Below are positions 50,466-61,296 of a DNA stretch of 64,000 nucleotides, one piece after another. This DNA comes from Undaria pinnatifida (Eukaryota; Sar; Phaeophyceae; Laminariales; Alariaceae). The notes under the pieces are model-generated. The model saw nothing but the letters and a program-made list of their open reading frames with translations, was not told the DNA's origin and searched no databases. The position numbers and the translations under genes were made by a program. Positions within the stretch are counted from its first letter, which is position 1. Each line of letters opens with the position of its first letter. The stretch is from assembly GCA_012845835.1 (NCBI GenBank), contig JABAKD010000025.1, positions 1,515,001-1,579,000 on the forward strand, read 5' to 3'.

Positions 50466-51902
50466 TCACGAGCAGGCGTAGCAAGAGGGTGAAGGCCTTG
50501 GGCCCAGAAGGTCTTCAGTCCATCGCTCTTGACATCTCTTGCCGGCTACCACGGTCACCTCGCCGTGGTCCATGTTCGAGCCCGAAGACGAGCGGGAGGA
50601 GGTGGATGAGCCGTCCCACGCTGAAGGCCCTCGTGCGCTGTTCCGCCGTCCTCCGGTGCCTCCTCCCGAGCTGCGGCCGCCGCCACGATTGGTTCCGGCC
50701 TGGTTGCTCCCTTGGCGGCGCCCTGAGCCGCCACCAGTACCCGACGCTCCTCCTCCGCTTCCACCACCGATGCTGCCCCCGCGGCGGTTGTGGTGGCCAC
50801 CACCCCCACCATTTTCCCCGTCTCCCTCAGTCTGGCCGCCACCACCCCCGGAGCCACCACCTCCACGGTTGCGGTCCCCGCGGTCGCGGCTGTCACCGCG
50901 CCGCTGTTTGGTTGCCCGCCTTCCCTCCAGCGCTTCCTTTGGGGTCGTCCATAGAACGGGGTCAGGGGCGTCGTCGTGGGTCAATCTTAAGGCTATGATT
51001 AAGGCGAGGGTAGGTGCCCGACGCATCTGTTCGAAGGCGGAGTTTTTTTCGCGGCGGGCCCTGACCGCTCCGACCGAAAGGTCTTCCGCCTTGAACGATG
51101 ACTGTCGCTCTGACGTTAGGAGGGCCGTGGCCGTTGCTACCACCGCCTCCGTCAGATCCGCTGAAAACTCTACCCTCGGCGTAGTCGCCATGTACTGGAC
51201 GCTGCCTATCGTGAAAGGTTCGTCCCCGGGTCGTGACTCCTGAAATGCAACGCCCAGCGATCGCGCTGGAGGCGGCGTAGCTCTCGCCGCAGTCGACATG
51301 GCTAAGAGGGCAATGGCTTGGCGTGCCCTCTCTACCGCGCAGGACGCCCATCGAGCAGCGTCCCTCGCCTGGTCGAGGGTTTCGTTCTCGCGGCGTCGGC
51401 GTTCATCATCGTGGCGTCTGCGTTCCTCACGCCGGTGCAGGGTCGCGTTTGCATCGTCGAGTGCTCGCTGGTCTCGGGTAATTTCAGACTCGGAGTCCGA
51501 GGGGCCGGCATGGGTGTCCCGGTCTCTGGAGCTCTTAGAGAGGCGCTCTGTCGAGCGCGGAGAGTCCAGGTGGCGGCGGTGGTACTCTGTCGAGTGCGAG
51601 GAGGTCAGCTGGTGGCGCTTCCTCGAGGTTGGCGAGACCTGGCGTCTAGATGCCTCCGCGCCCGGTATTGTTTTTTTCGCCTCCTCCTCGTTGACCGGCG
51701 AGTCAACCCGGTCGGTCGGTGTGCCTTTGGTGTGACCGCTCGTGTTGGTGTCGCTGTCGTCGTCGGGGTTCTCGCCCGGATGTCTTCCCCGTCTCGAGTC
51801 GCGGTATCTCGAGCGTTCCCTTCCTTCTCCCTGGGCCTCCTGTTTGGTGCGCGTGGAGGACCGCAGTCTGACGGGGTAACCTGAATCGTCACTGGTAGAC
51901 AT
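50466..51902 (-). CDS. Gag N-terminal protein of E2
   Basis: An intact 478-residue frame. Residues 1-165 are highly charged and RS/RD-rich (GRERSRYRDSRRGRHPGENP). Residues 165-210 are helical with HRREERRRHDDERRRRENET, a coiled-coil candidate. Residues 210-330 form the only globular-looking part (EPFTIGSVQYMATTPRVEF ... PTLALIIALRLTHDDAPDPV). Residues 345-460 are Gly/Ser-rich with GGGGSGGGGGQTEGDGENGG and many Arg, an RGG-like nucleic-acid-binding tail. Position at the 5' end of the element and basic, low-complexity composition support a gag role. No capsid family match can be stated. Confidence 0.65.
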   Translation of the reverse strand: MSTSDDSGYPVRLRSSTRTKQEAQGEGRERSRYRDSRRGRHPGENPDDDSDTNTSGHTKGTPTDRVDSPVNEEEAKKTIPGAEASRRQVSPTSRKRHQLTSSHSTEYHRRHLDSPRSTERLSKSSRDRDTHAGPSDSESEITRDQRALDDANATLHRREERRRHDDERRRRENETLDQARDAARWASCAVERARQAIALLAMSTAARATPPPARSLGVAFQESRPGDEPFTIGSVQYMATTPRVEFSADLTEAVVATATALLTSERQSSFKAEDLSVGAVRARREKNSAFEQMRRAPTLALIIALRLTHDDAPDPVLWTTPKEALEGRRATKQRRGDSRDRGDRNRGGGGSGGGGGQTEGDGENGGGGGHHNRRGGSIGGGSGGGASGTGGGSGRRQGSNQAGTNRGGGRSSGGGTGGRRNSARGPSAWDGSSTSSRSSSGSNMDHGEVTVVAGKRCQERWTEDLLGPRPSPSCYACS

Positions 51903-52039
51903 GTTGCTTGGAGGGCGCGGGGGGTGGCGAGGGAGGGGTGGGGACGAGGGCGACGCGTGAAGGAGCGACGGAGGTCGATGTAGTGTTGTGGAGTCCCCAC
52001 TGCAAGTAGTGATAGAATATGCGTGCTAGCAAGGAGTGA

Positions 52040-52720
52040 GGCCAAGATGGGCAAAATTGACTCTTGCTGTAGGAGGGGGCAGTACGGTATAGGGTTGCAC
52101 AAAAACGTCCACATCCATCACACCAAAACAGGCAGCATTTAACCTAGGTGCAGAGTAGGGGGGTAGCACAGTAAAGGGTCGCCCAACACGCCGACACTCA
52201 TCGCACCAAAACAAGCTGAAATTAACCTAAGTGCAGTATAGGGGGGCAGCACAAGGGTCGCCCAACACACCGACAGTCATCGCATCAAACCAGGCAGCAT
52301 TACACCTAGGTGCAGTGTAGAGGGGTAGCACAGTAAAGGGTCGCACAGCTAACCGTAAAAAAAACGGGCAGCATTGGCCCTAACACTAGTGTATGGGGGG
52401 GTAGCACAGTAGAGGATCGCAAAGCTAGCCGCATAAAATCGGGCAGCATCTGCCCCAACACTAGTGTAGGGGGAGGTAGCACAGTAGAGGGTTGTGCAGC
52501 CAACCGTATAAAAAATGAGCAGCATCTGCCCCAACAGTAGTGTAGGGGGGGGTAGCACAGTAGAGGATCGCGCATCCAACCGTGTAAAAAACGAGCGGCA
52601 TCTGCCCTAGCACGGTAGAGGATCGCGTAGCCAACCGTATAAAGAACGGACAGCATCTGCCCCAACAGTAGTATAGGGGGAGGGTAGCACAGTAGAGGGT
52701 TGCACATATACCAACCAGAG
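52040..52720. repeat. Tandem array, about 73 bp per unit, in the E2 leader
   Basis: Nine to ten diverged units with GGGGGG(T)AGCACAGTA(A/G)AGG, TCGC-CA, AACCGTA(T)AAAAA and GGGCAGCAT(C)TGCCC. Some units lack part of the sequence. Frames are open only because the unit lacks stops in one phase. It lies upstream of gag in the element's own sense. Confidence 0.85.
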
Positions 52721-53100
52721 GACAAGGTCAGTACAACGCCCGAACAAAGTAATTTCTCCACCGACCGCACTATAGGGGGACGGTCGCGCCTACGGTAGTG
52801 CTGCTCGCTGCATTATCGCTGCTTTGCCCATAGGTACCGACAATACCAACCGAACGAAGATGGGCAGTATAACCCTGGAACAAGGCAGTTTCCCCATCGT
52901 CCGCGCTACAGGCGGCGATCACGCCTACAGTAGTGCCGACTTCTGTCATATCGCTGCTGTGTTAAGAGGTAAAGGCAATTCCAACCGCACCAAAATGGGT
53001 ACTATATATAGCGTCCGAACAAGGCAGTTCCCCCACTCACCGCACTATAGAGGGACGGTCGAGCCTACAGTAGTACTACAGTAGTGCAAATTGGTGCAAG
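52720..53100. repeat. Tandem array, about 130 bp per unit, in the E2 leader
   Basis: Three units, starting near 52712, 52842 and 52980, share ACCAACCG-ACGAA-ATGGG, GAACAA(G/A)GCAGTT-CCCCA-CG, ATAGRGGGACGGTCG and CCTACAGTAGTGC. They follow the 73-bp array directly. 53100-54200 is the rest of the leader; nothing coding is recognised in it. Confidence 0.7.
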
Positions 53101-54485
53101 ATTTCTCCTGTGTTCACGGGTGACAACGGGTGACAACAACACCAACCGCCCTAAAAAGGGTGGTATAATACCAAGACCAGCTGTAGAAAAGTTTTGTACG
53201 CCCGCAGCCGAAGAACGGCTGTTTGCCACCAAGTACCGCATCAAACGGGCTGATCCCCACTTGCACTATTAAAAGCTGTAAAGCGTAGTATCTACGCGAA
53301 CTGTAGTAAACGCTCTGTAACGGGCAGTAGCTCTCCGAACATGTGCAGAGAAAAAATTAAATGCCAGCATAGATCCTAGCAGCATCGTGAAGGGCAGCAC
53401 ATATACCGGCAGCAGTAGGAAGACGGCCTAACGCCTGGGCAGCTGAAAAAACGTCGGTAGCCACATCGACCGCACTCACTACAATGGGACAGTTGCGTTG
53501 ACAGCAGCAGCGCAGTGTGTCCCATTATCGCAACTGTGCCCATACAGAAAGTGGCATTAGCCCCCGCGTAATCATGAATGGTGGAACATAGGGCATCGCA
53601 CACGCCGACAGCCTTGCCCAAAAGAAAGCCAGTACAGAGTCTCAGCGCTCACTAAATTCAAGTTCTTGTCAGGGGAGGGCCAAGACGAAAAATCTCTAGA
53701 ATCGAACTTGCAAGGAGCACTCGCACACCAGCGGAGGGTGTCAGAGCTGCAGCGCTGTAACTGTGGACGCCGGGGCAGCGAAGGGTCGAGCTATGTGGTG
53801 AATGTGCAGGAGCAAGTAGGCGGCTAGGGCGCTGTACAGTAACTTCTACAGCAAAGAATCCGGCGGTATATGGCATGTATTGACAGCAAGCCCATTATGC
53901 TGAACTATAGTTGGTAGCGATGCGAATATGATGGTGGTTGAAGCTACGTGACGCAGCTGCACGCTGTTGTCGCGAAAGGCCAGGGAGGGATCCGGGTTGC
54001 ATAAAATTAGTAGCTGTGCTATTTTTAGTAGAAAGGGAGCACAGTTTGTCCGACGCAAGACAGATCGGCTTATGTACTGAAACCCATATGATAACGCGTT
54101 TACTGGATAAAATCGCCAAACGAGAAAGCCCAAACATTCCGCGAGCTCGGCCTGTTCCCCTCCAAGGAGGACCACGAGGAAAAAGCCCCGACATGAGCTC
54201 CTAGACTGCGGTGCCCATAGTCCATGGAGGTCCCGCAAAAGTCGGTCTGGCTCCATCAGCAAAGGTGTATGCAGGCCGATGGGCTCTCTCAGCAAGCGAA
54301 GTCAACGTCGCTGGTCCCCCGAAGGGTTGATTCCAGTATGCTTGTCCGTGGCACGTCGTGCATATGCCTCGGCCCCGAAGCGATCTTGATAAAGTACAGG
54401 TCGACGGGCGATCTTGAGGCTTGTGCTGGCAGCTCGCGGAGATGTGCAGTTGATCATGCTGGCTGAGCGCGGAACGAACAAATCT

Positions 54486-54681
54486 GATGGGTGGGGCTTG
54501 GGCAGTTCCGCTGCGGAGTGGTCCATGTAACCAGCAGGCGGGGAACTGATGCGACCACAAGCCGAGACGAGGAGTGTGCTCCTGATGGATCGGGCTTGGG
54601 CAGTTCCGCTGCGGAGTTGTCCATGTGACACAGCTGGCGGGGAACTGATGCGACCAAAAGCCGAGACGAGGAGTGTGCTTC
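54486..54681. repeat. 98-bp tandem duplication in the E2 leader
   Basis: GATGG(G/A)T(G/C)GGGCTTGGGCAG through GAGACGAGGAGTGTGCT occurs twice at an offset of 98 bases with few differences. 54735-54815 next to it matches E3 at 29955-30060 (CTCACTG(C/T)TGTTGTGGTC). Confidence 0.88.
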
Positions 54682-54944
54682 AAAGAGCAGTGTCGTCCGA
54701 ACGTAGTCGGAAGATGTCGCCCATGTGGTACGTGCCCGGCAACCAACAGGAAGGGGCCCTGCCATCTCACTGCTGTTGTGGTCGCCGTTGGAGGAGGACG
54801 GGCGCTCCCTACATTGAGAAGCCACCCGTGAAGGAACCGGGGTTGTGGACTCGATGAAAAGCAAAAGCAAAATCGCTACGAAAAAACTATCGGAGAGATT
54901 GGATGAACGCTGCCACAATAGAAAGTCAAGCCAAAACGACTCAA

Positions 54945-55211
54945 TGTAGTAAGAATTTTGGGCGGGGACACGGAGTGTCCCATGCAGGTCTGCCAATTGA
55001 GCAGGTCCTCGGAGAGCACTCACTCTCTTCGCAGAGATGTAGCTATATTAAACTCCACCAGAGCCCCGGATGGCTTCTGAGATCCGGGGCACGTGCCTCC
55101 GATTCATTTTCTGACTATCCTAAATATAAAACGCCAACCTTATTATACGAAACCCATCCAAATTATCTCAATACCGATAATTTAAAGGCCTTCCGAGACC
55201 GTACCTTAACA
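54945..55211 (-). repeat. 5' LTR of E2
   Basis: TGTTAAGGTACGG start in minus sense, inverse of CCTTAACA at 55204-55211, and TACTACA end. It shares with 42438-42709 the segments GACAC(G/A)GAGTGTCCC, TCTGCCAATT(G/A)AGCAGGTCC and CACCAGAGCCCCGGATGGC. The primer-binding site TGGCGTCGTCG seen in relatives is not intact next to it. Confidence 0.78.
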
Positions 55212-55389
55212 GTGTCACACATTCTGCTCATCTTGTTTTCTTTTGTTGTTTTCGTGAAAAGCGGTATCGAAGCCACTATTATTCCGCCCCTCTCGTTCCC
55301 TTCGTCACTACTCTATTACTAGGCATTCTGTTGCGTGACGTAACCAGCTCGTCTCTGCCATACGTGCCGATCTAACGCCCCCCCAGTAC

Positions 55390-55500
55390 TACTTACTACA
55401 CTTCCACTCCAGAGTGACTGGAGCCTGTCCTGCGACCACGGACTCGATTATGCGAGTTAATGTGGGAAACGACAACAACAACAACAACAACAACAACGAC
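55390..55500 (-). repeat. Dispersed repeat R7 copy, inverted
   Basis: CTGGAGCCTGTCCTGCGACC, GATTATGCGAGTTAATGTG and a (CAA)n run, the inverse of 34390-34460 and 22030-22115. Confidence 0.65.
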
Positions 55501-55659
55501 AAACAACAAATCATATCTACTCCCAAAGAACAAAGAAAGGCGAGTTTCTGCGGGGGTCTCCGGTGGCTCGAAACATTTTTTTTCCCATAGTTGTGGACGG
55601 TAGCGGTAGCGGTGGAAACAGGAGAGCTAGCTGTGGATCCCAATGTTCGTATATTATAA

Positions 55660-56255
55660 AAAATGAAAATATACTCCAGCTGTGAGATCGAAGATTTCGT
55701 CGAAACTCATCTTTGCAAGCTGTGTGTGATACTCCGATCGCGCGCATTACGAGTTGTGTGTCCTCATTAAGGATATAGGTCGGCGACTCCCCTTACAACT
55801 ACAGTGTAGCTATCAGGGTCAACAGGATGATTTTAGTCAGTCTGTGCGCGGAAACTATAAAACCCGTTTCTGAGGGGGATAAAATCTGACAGCTGTGAAG
55901 GGAAATATATCCTTTTATCAAGTGAATCTTGTAAGTCGAATAACCGGTGAGGGGGGTGGGGCGGAGTTTTGAAGGACGTGGGGGCCTGGTTTTGATCAAA
56001 AGCGAGCGGGTTTGGAGGGGGGGGGGGGGGGGGCGAAAGGGGGCAATTTGTGCGTGTAAGCTATAAATCCTTTCGAGGGGATAAATCTGACGGTTTTGGC
56101 ACCAGTATATTATTGGGGGCGGGGGGGGGGGGGGGGGGAAGGGGGGGGCAGCTCAACATGTGCCTGGAAACTATGCATTATTTTGAGGGGATAAATGTGA
56201 CGGTTTTGGAAATAATACATCAGTTTATCATGTATATCCTGGGGTAAGTCGTACA
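55660..56255 (-). repeat. Long R2 repeat with poly-C subrepeats (R2L), copy 3, inverted
   Basis: Starts with an inverted R2 (minus-strand motif MSFDEIFDLTAGVYFHFL at about 55710). It is followed by the inverted GTCAGATTTTATCCCCCTC subrepeat and two further subrepeats separated by G runs (56018-56034, 56116-56148), the complement of the C runs in copies 1 and 2. The C runs sit at the same subrepeat junctions in all three copies. Confidence 0.85.
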
Positions 56256-56267
56256 ATCGTTCGTATA

Positions 56268-56455
56268 TATATCACACATAGCAGTGCGCAATTTCGAAGA
56301 ACAACCGCTTGGTGTACTCGCGGTATATTGTTGATATGTACTATTAATACTACTTGCTATGCTAGTATTATTGTTTTCTTATATGCTTTTCTTCTGCATG
56401 TCGTATTCGTATCACATATAGCAGTGCGTGATTTCGAAGAACTACTGCTTGCTTG
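56268..56455. repeat. Direct repeat pair
   Basis: ATCACACATAGCAGTGCGCAATTTCGAAGAAC at about 56269 recurs as the closely similar sequence at 56410. The unit shares TTTCGAAGAAC and a GCTTG end. The rest of 56256-57780 has C-rich tracts (56855, 56958) and no supported gene. Confidence 0.6.
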
Positions 56456-57787
56456 TTTTTGGTGGAGTTTTTTATTATCATTATATTCATTCCTGTGCAT
56501 TTCGTTATTCTCTACAGTCTGTACTGCTGCATGCAGTCTGCTGCTGTTCGGGTAGCTCCGACGTAAAGTCTGTGCAGATCATTTTTTCCCACATTTTCCC
56601 CAGCACCAAGGTACGGTCTTCTCCTGGTAGTGATAAAAATCGATCAGAATTTGAAAAACGCGTTTACAAAAAGAAGGCGCTCCCGCTCTTACGCAGAAGG
56701 TATTATTTGCTTCCGTGTTCTTAGGGAGTGTTGTTTGCTCTGTTTGCTTCGCGAAAATGAAAATTATATCGTTAGTAGAATGGTTGGAGTGGAAGGTGAA
56801 TGTTCCGGACGACCACCCCCTACTCTGACAGCAGACTACCTTAAAAGTCCAGAAACCAACCCCCCCCCCCCATCCCCCCAATTCCATCTCTAGCTGTTAA
56901 CCCCTGACTCCCTCTCCCTGCAGACTCCTACATCCTCCCTTCCCTTCACCTCTGTCGCCCCCCCCCCACTCCTCCCGCTTAAATCTTTCAGATTTAGCAT
57001 ATGTGGCACTTTGGAAACCGATAACTCGTTTTCTACGCGCATGTATGGGGCGTTTTGCAAGCGGAAGACAGTCCGCTGGCCCATTTGATGGGACCTGGGG
57101 GGGGCGACCTGGGGTCCCTAATTGACTGACGGGCCTGCAGTTTATGGGACCTGGGCCTGATCCCTTAACGTGGTACAAAACGGAGTGCAGGAATTGCCCG
57201 TCTCTTGTATAATCTGTTTTCCCTTGTGGCCCCTTAAAAGGAGCTACCCCCTCTATACCGACATCAACGCTAGGTATGTTTTAACTACGCTGCGTCGTTG
57301 GACGTGTCATATTATGTGCTGTGATTTATTGTCGACCTCTTTAAAGTTTTGTAGTTGTTGGAGTTGCCGGTGTATGATGTGAGTATCGGCCGACATCATG
57401 TATTACCCGCCATTTTACCACGGTGAAACAGGACTAATGTCAAGGGTTAAGAGCCCGTGTTCTATGTACTACCGTAAGGTTTGTCGCCAGCTGCCGGTAC
57501 AGCGGGACACTCACTGCGTACGGCTGCGCTCAGCCGAGACAAGGTAATCTCATTGGCGATTTTTCCATGTTCGCTGTAGTACTGCACCGGAAAGTGGCGA
57601 ATAAGACCAACAGTATACTGTTTAACGGCTAGTATTAACGTTGTGTATGTCATATATAGTGATACTGTCGGCCATTTGATTAGCAGTAGACGCTTGAGAA
57701 TACCTTCATGTTCCTAACCTGTTCCTGTTCAACCCAATTCTGATCCATCCCGGCTCGGTCTTTGTTTTTGGTCTATGCGTGCAGGGC

Positions 57788-58846
57788 ATGAAAAGTCTCC
57801 GCGGCACGGTTCGAGCGTGTCCGTTCGGTCGAGTATGGACCACGCTGTCTGTGATACTCCTGAGCTCGGCTGGTAATCCGCACAACCTGGCATGGGCGCA
57901 AACTTGCGTCGGTACGCAAACCACGCCAATTCAGGTGGACAGTACAACTACGCTAGGCACGCTTCGAGCGGCTGTAAATTGCAGCGACGGCGGTACCGTG
58001 GAGGTCACCTGGTCCGGCGCTGTCACGCTAGACAGTCCAATTTCAATTGCGGACGGTACAGTCCTTTCCGTCACGGGAGAGGATGATCTGGCCGAGGTGC
58101 TTGCCGACACTTCCGTGATCAACGGGACCCGTCTGTTCGAAGTTTCTCCGGGCGCCGGTCTGACCTTGTCACAGCTCAAAGTGTCGGGAGGTACTGCGGC
58201 CGAAGGGGGCGCAATATTTTCGTCTTCAGGCTTTGTGACACTGGATAGTTGTGTATTGGAAGGCAACGTCGCCAATGAGGGGAACGGGGGTGCGTTGATA
58301 GCGAGGGGCGGAAATGTTACCATCGCCGGTGCAGAGTTCCTGGGCAATAGCGCGACTAGTTACGGAGGCGCCGTACATATCACCGATGGCTGGTTGGAAG
58401 TTCAAGTAGGATCCAGGTTCGAAGAAAACGAGGCGTCAATAGGCGGGGCACTGTTCTGTGGCTCGAGCACTATAAGAGCATCGGCGCCCTCGGAGATCTT
58501 GTGCTCCATCACCGAAGCCGAATTTTCGTCAAACAGGGCTACGTTTGCGAACGCAGATGATGATGGTGATGATGATGATGATGATACTTCAGGTCTCGAA
58601 GGAGGCGGAGCCGTCACGTTCCTGTACACCGAGGCCACTGTGACGGATTCTGTCTTCAGCGGGAACTACGCGCGCATTTCGGGCGGAGCTTTGTTCGGAG
58701 GCACGTCCACGGACGTCTCGGTCGATGGCTGCACGTTTCTCAACAACACCGTGAGGGAGGACGGCGGGGCGATAGCTGCTTCTTCCATGACGTTGGGGGG
58801 GGGCACACAGCTGACAAACAACTCTGCCTCTAACAAGGCCGGTGCG
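57788..58846 (+). CDS. Pmp-like beta-helix protein, exon 1 (N-terminal 353 codons)
   Basis: The start is ATG at 57788 (MKSLRGTVRACPFGRVWTTL). It gives a basic N-terminus, a hydrophobic core TTLSVILLSSAG and an AWAQ site, that is a secretory signal peptide. After it come about eight imperfect beta-helix repeats with the F-x-x-N ... GGA signature known from chlamydial polymorphic membrane proteins: FLGNSATSYGGAV, FEENEASIGGALF, FSGNYARISGGALFGG, FLNNTVREDGGAI. An acidic insert, ADDDGDDDDDD, comes from a GAT microsatellite. The exon ends after GGTGCG at 58846, followed by GTGAGT, phase 0. Stramenopile genomes, including Ectocarpus, are known to hold families of such genes. Function is unknown; a cell-surface or secreted adhesive role is plausible. 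Confidence 0.8.
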
Positions 58847-59214
58847 GTGAGTTCGGCAATAAAAAGACAGCATGTGTAACACGTCACGAGAATGTTGGTT
58901 TATACTATCCTCCAGTGACCAGATGTGACTGGCGCGAATGTGATGCTCGGGAGCGAGCGCCTTCGACGATGCTTGTCATTGGTTCGACCACCCTTCGGAA
59001 CAATGGCGACGACGTGAGTACGGCACAAAAAGGTCGCTAAAAACGTGACGAATGACGCGCGAGTCTTTCTTATGAGGAAACGGTATTGCCGAGGGCAGTG
59101 GTCTTGGCCTTGTATTTATATGGCGCGCCGAATGTCATTGTCACGTAGCAGTCACGGATGCACATTGACGTTTAGGCGGAGGTCCGCGACAATGACCACG
59201 TAACTTCCCTGGAC

Positions 59215-59600
59215 TTCCGTGGGTATTGCCGCGGGTTACCGTGGAGATTCGCGGGTTACCGTGGAGATTCGCGGGTTTCCACGGCAAGTGCCACGGCTCA
59301 TGGCACTTCCACGGCAAATGTCACTATTGTGACCACGGCACATGCCGCGGTTCTGTCCATAGCAAACTCCGTCGTACCAACCATGGCAACCTACGGAAGT
59401 CCGCGGTAACTTCCACGGCAGGTTCCGTGTAAACAGCCGTGGCAATTTCCACGGCCATCCGCGACAATTGCCACGGCAACGCAACAATCGCCACGGAAAT
59501 CCACGGAAGTCCGCGGCAATTGCCACGGCGGTTTTCGCGGATGTTCAACCGCAGCCATTTCCACGGTCATCCGCGGCCGTCCGCGGCCATTGCCATGACA
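59215..59600. repeat. Degenerate CCACGG array
   Basis: More than twenty occurrences of CCACGG or CCGCGG at roughly 9-18 base spacing, often as GCCACGGCAA or TTCCACGG, on the plus strand. It probably lies in the intron after exon 1 of the Pmp-like gene. Open frames rich in Arg/Trp/Cys are by-products. Confidence 0.8.
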
Positions 59601-59705
59601 GTTCTACGATAGTGATGCACATTGTTTGACATTTTGAACCATTTTACCCCAGTTATTTCATTAGGGGGCACTCCGACCGATACCATACTATACTCTACTA
59701 TTTCG

Positions 59706-59730
59706 TATGGGTTAGGGTTAGGGTTAGCGT
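59706..59730 (+). repeat. Interstitial telomere-type repeat
   Basis: About three units of TTAGGG, followed by GTCAGGG. It lies between two oppositely oriented CCACGG/CCGTGG arrays. A further CCCTAACCCTA occurs at 60569, in opposite orientation. Confidence 0.75.
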
Positions 59731-59779
59731 CAGGGTATGTTACATGGTTTTGAAAACACATACCAGGTATCACGTAAGA

Positions 59780-60170
59780 CACTCGATGTCCGCGGGGTTT
59801 CCGTGGACCTATTCGTGGATGTCCCCGTTTCCATGGACGTGTCCGTGGGTGTGTCTGTGGGCATGGCCGTGGGTGCTTCCGTGAACGTTCCCGTGGGTGA
59901 CCGCGGCGTTGCCGTCGGTGCTGCCGTGGAGATTGCCGTGGAGATTGCGGTGGACCTTGCCGTAGAAGTTGCCGTGGAAATAGCCATGGCTAGTGCCATG
60001 GGCTTCCACGGCATTCCGCTACTTGCCGCGGCATTCCGTGGAAGCCCGTGGAATGTCCGTGGAAGCCCGTGGAAGGTCCATGATAACCCGTGGAGTGTTC
60101 GCGGCTGTCCGTGGAACGCCGTAGACATAGCCATGGAATGCCGTGGAGGTCCGTGGACACTGCCGCGGTG
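59780..60170. repeat. Degenerate CCGTGG array
   Basis: The complementary motif CCGTGG, often as CCGTGGAG or CCGTGGAC, dominates the plus strand here, so this array is inverted relative to 59215-59600. A 180-codon frame across it (Val/Asp/Ala-rich, then Trp/Arg-rich) is explained by the array and is not called as a gene. Confidence 0.8.
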
Positions 60171-60679
60171 CTCCGCCAAAAGACAAATAATGTACATCTC
60201 TCGTAGCAGCCGAAATATCGAGAGTGGATGCGGCAAACTCAGAAGTATGGCACAAGCGCTAAATATATTTTGTCTCTGAGGACGTAGTCCGTCGGTGTGC
60301 TTTGAAAAGGCCCCGAGTTAGCCATCCTGGTGTCCGCCAAGTGAATTTGCGACACGTTAACGATGATGTTGTTTTTGCGACGTACCAGGGTACAACCCGC
60401 TGTAAAGGGCGACGTTGTTTTTTATATACAATACTCTGCATATCCGCAGTCGCCGGGGAATGTGGTCCGGGGTTGTGACTGTCGGCAGCGTCATCACAGC
60501 CAACGACGGTGCTAGAGGCATATATTTTACAGTGATGTACGAAAGGAGATCGAGGAGACGACAGATAATAGCCCTAACCCTACCCCATTTTGAGGGACCA
60601 GAAACATGACGAGAACTATTTTGCCAATCGACTACTCGTAGAAACACACCGTGTAGCAGTACAAGCATCGCCTTGTCGT

Positions 60680-60850
60680 ATGATTCGTCGTATGACTCGT
60701 CTTATGATTCGTCGTGTGATTCATCGTATGATTCGTCGTATGATTGTTGGTATGAGTGTTTGGATGGTATGATACAGATCCTACAAGAGTGGTTCCGACG
60801 CACACCTTACCGTTGCCGTTGCCGTTGCCGTTGCCGTTACCGTTACCGTT
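60680..60850. repeat. Microsatellites: TATGATTCGTCG and CCGTTG/CCGTTA
   Basis: A 12-bp unit (TCGTCGTATGAT) repeats about six times at 60678-60750, and a 6-bp unit GCCGTT then ACCGTT repeats at 60811-60853. No gene is implied. 60180-61290 has otherwise no supported feature beyond being intronic in the proposed Pmp-like gene. Confidence 0.85.
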
Positions 60851-61296
60851 ACCACTACCTCTTCCACGGCAGGTCGGGATCTTCCGTGCGACCCAAGCGT
60901 TAAGCGTAAAGTCTAATGGATGTATCTTGCTTGCCCCAAAACGCCCCTAAACGGGTAGTAGCACGCTTGACGGGGAGGTATTGCTGTAGAGGCATCAACC
61001 GATGACTTTATGCCGTGATACACAGCAAATATCATTTCCATGGCGGCGGAGGATCGAGCTATACACTGCCGTGTCTCTAAAGCTAGTCGGCATTGTTTTT
61101 ATTTCGGCGGACCGTGTTGGATACATATATGCAGCGGCTTGATCAATCGAATAGGATATTTGTTGTTTTCTCCCGTGCAGCACGTTGGTGCTCGGTTAAT
61201 ACACCCCGCCGCATTATTTTGATGCCGTAATGTCAACCGAGTACTTCACCGTTAGCCGAACTACTCCCCGTTAACGAAATAAGCACTGCTGCGCAG

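Larger units (their letters stand above)
42438..55211 (-). mobile_element. Large Ty3/gypsy-type LTR element with NADAR domain (E2)
   Basis: A 12.8 kb unit reads on the minus strand: 5' LTR (55211-54945), long leader with tandem arrays, gag (51902-50466), zinc-knuckle remnant region (about 49740-49390), Pro-rich spacer, NADAR domain (48190-47700), protease-like segment (47648-47322), RT-RNase H (46448-45070), chromodomain and WWLGKI domain (44460-43880), 3' non-coding segment and 3' LTR (42709-42438). No integrase core is seen. The LTRs are clearly related but diverged, and no target duplication could be found, so the outer limits are inferred. Several frameshifts and stops make it inactive. 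Confidence 0.75.

Noticed and set aside
50539..51243. Long plus-strand frame (234 codons) rich in Pro and Ser
   Set aside because: It is the antisense of the gag N-terminal ORF of E2; its composition follows from the Gly/Arg-rich codons on the other strand.
59737..60279. 180-codon frame with Val/Ala/Asp repeats
   Set aside because: The frame is generated by the CCGTGG array; the repeat unit, not the protein, is conserved, and it changes to Trp/Arg repeats when the array shifts phase.
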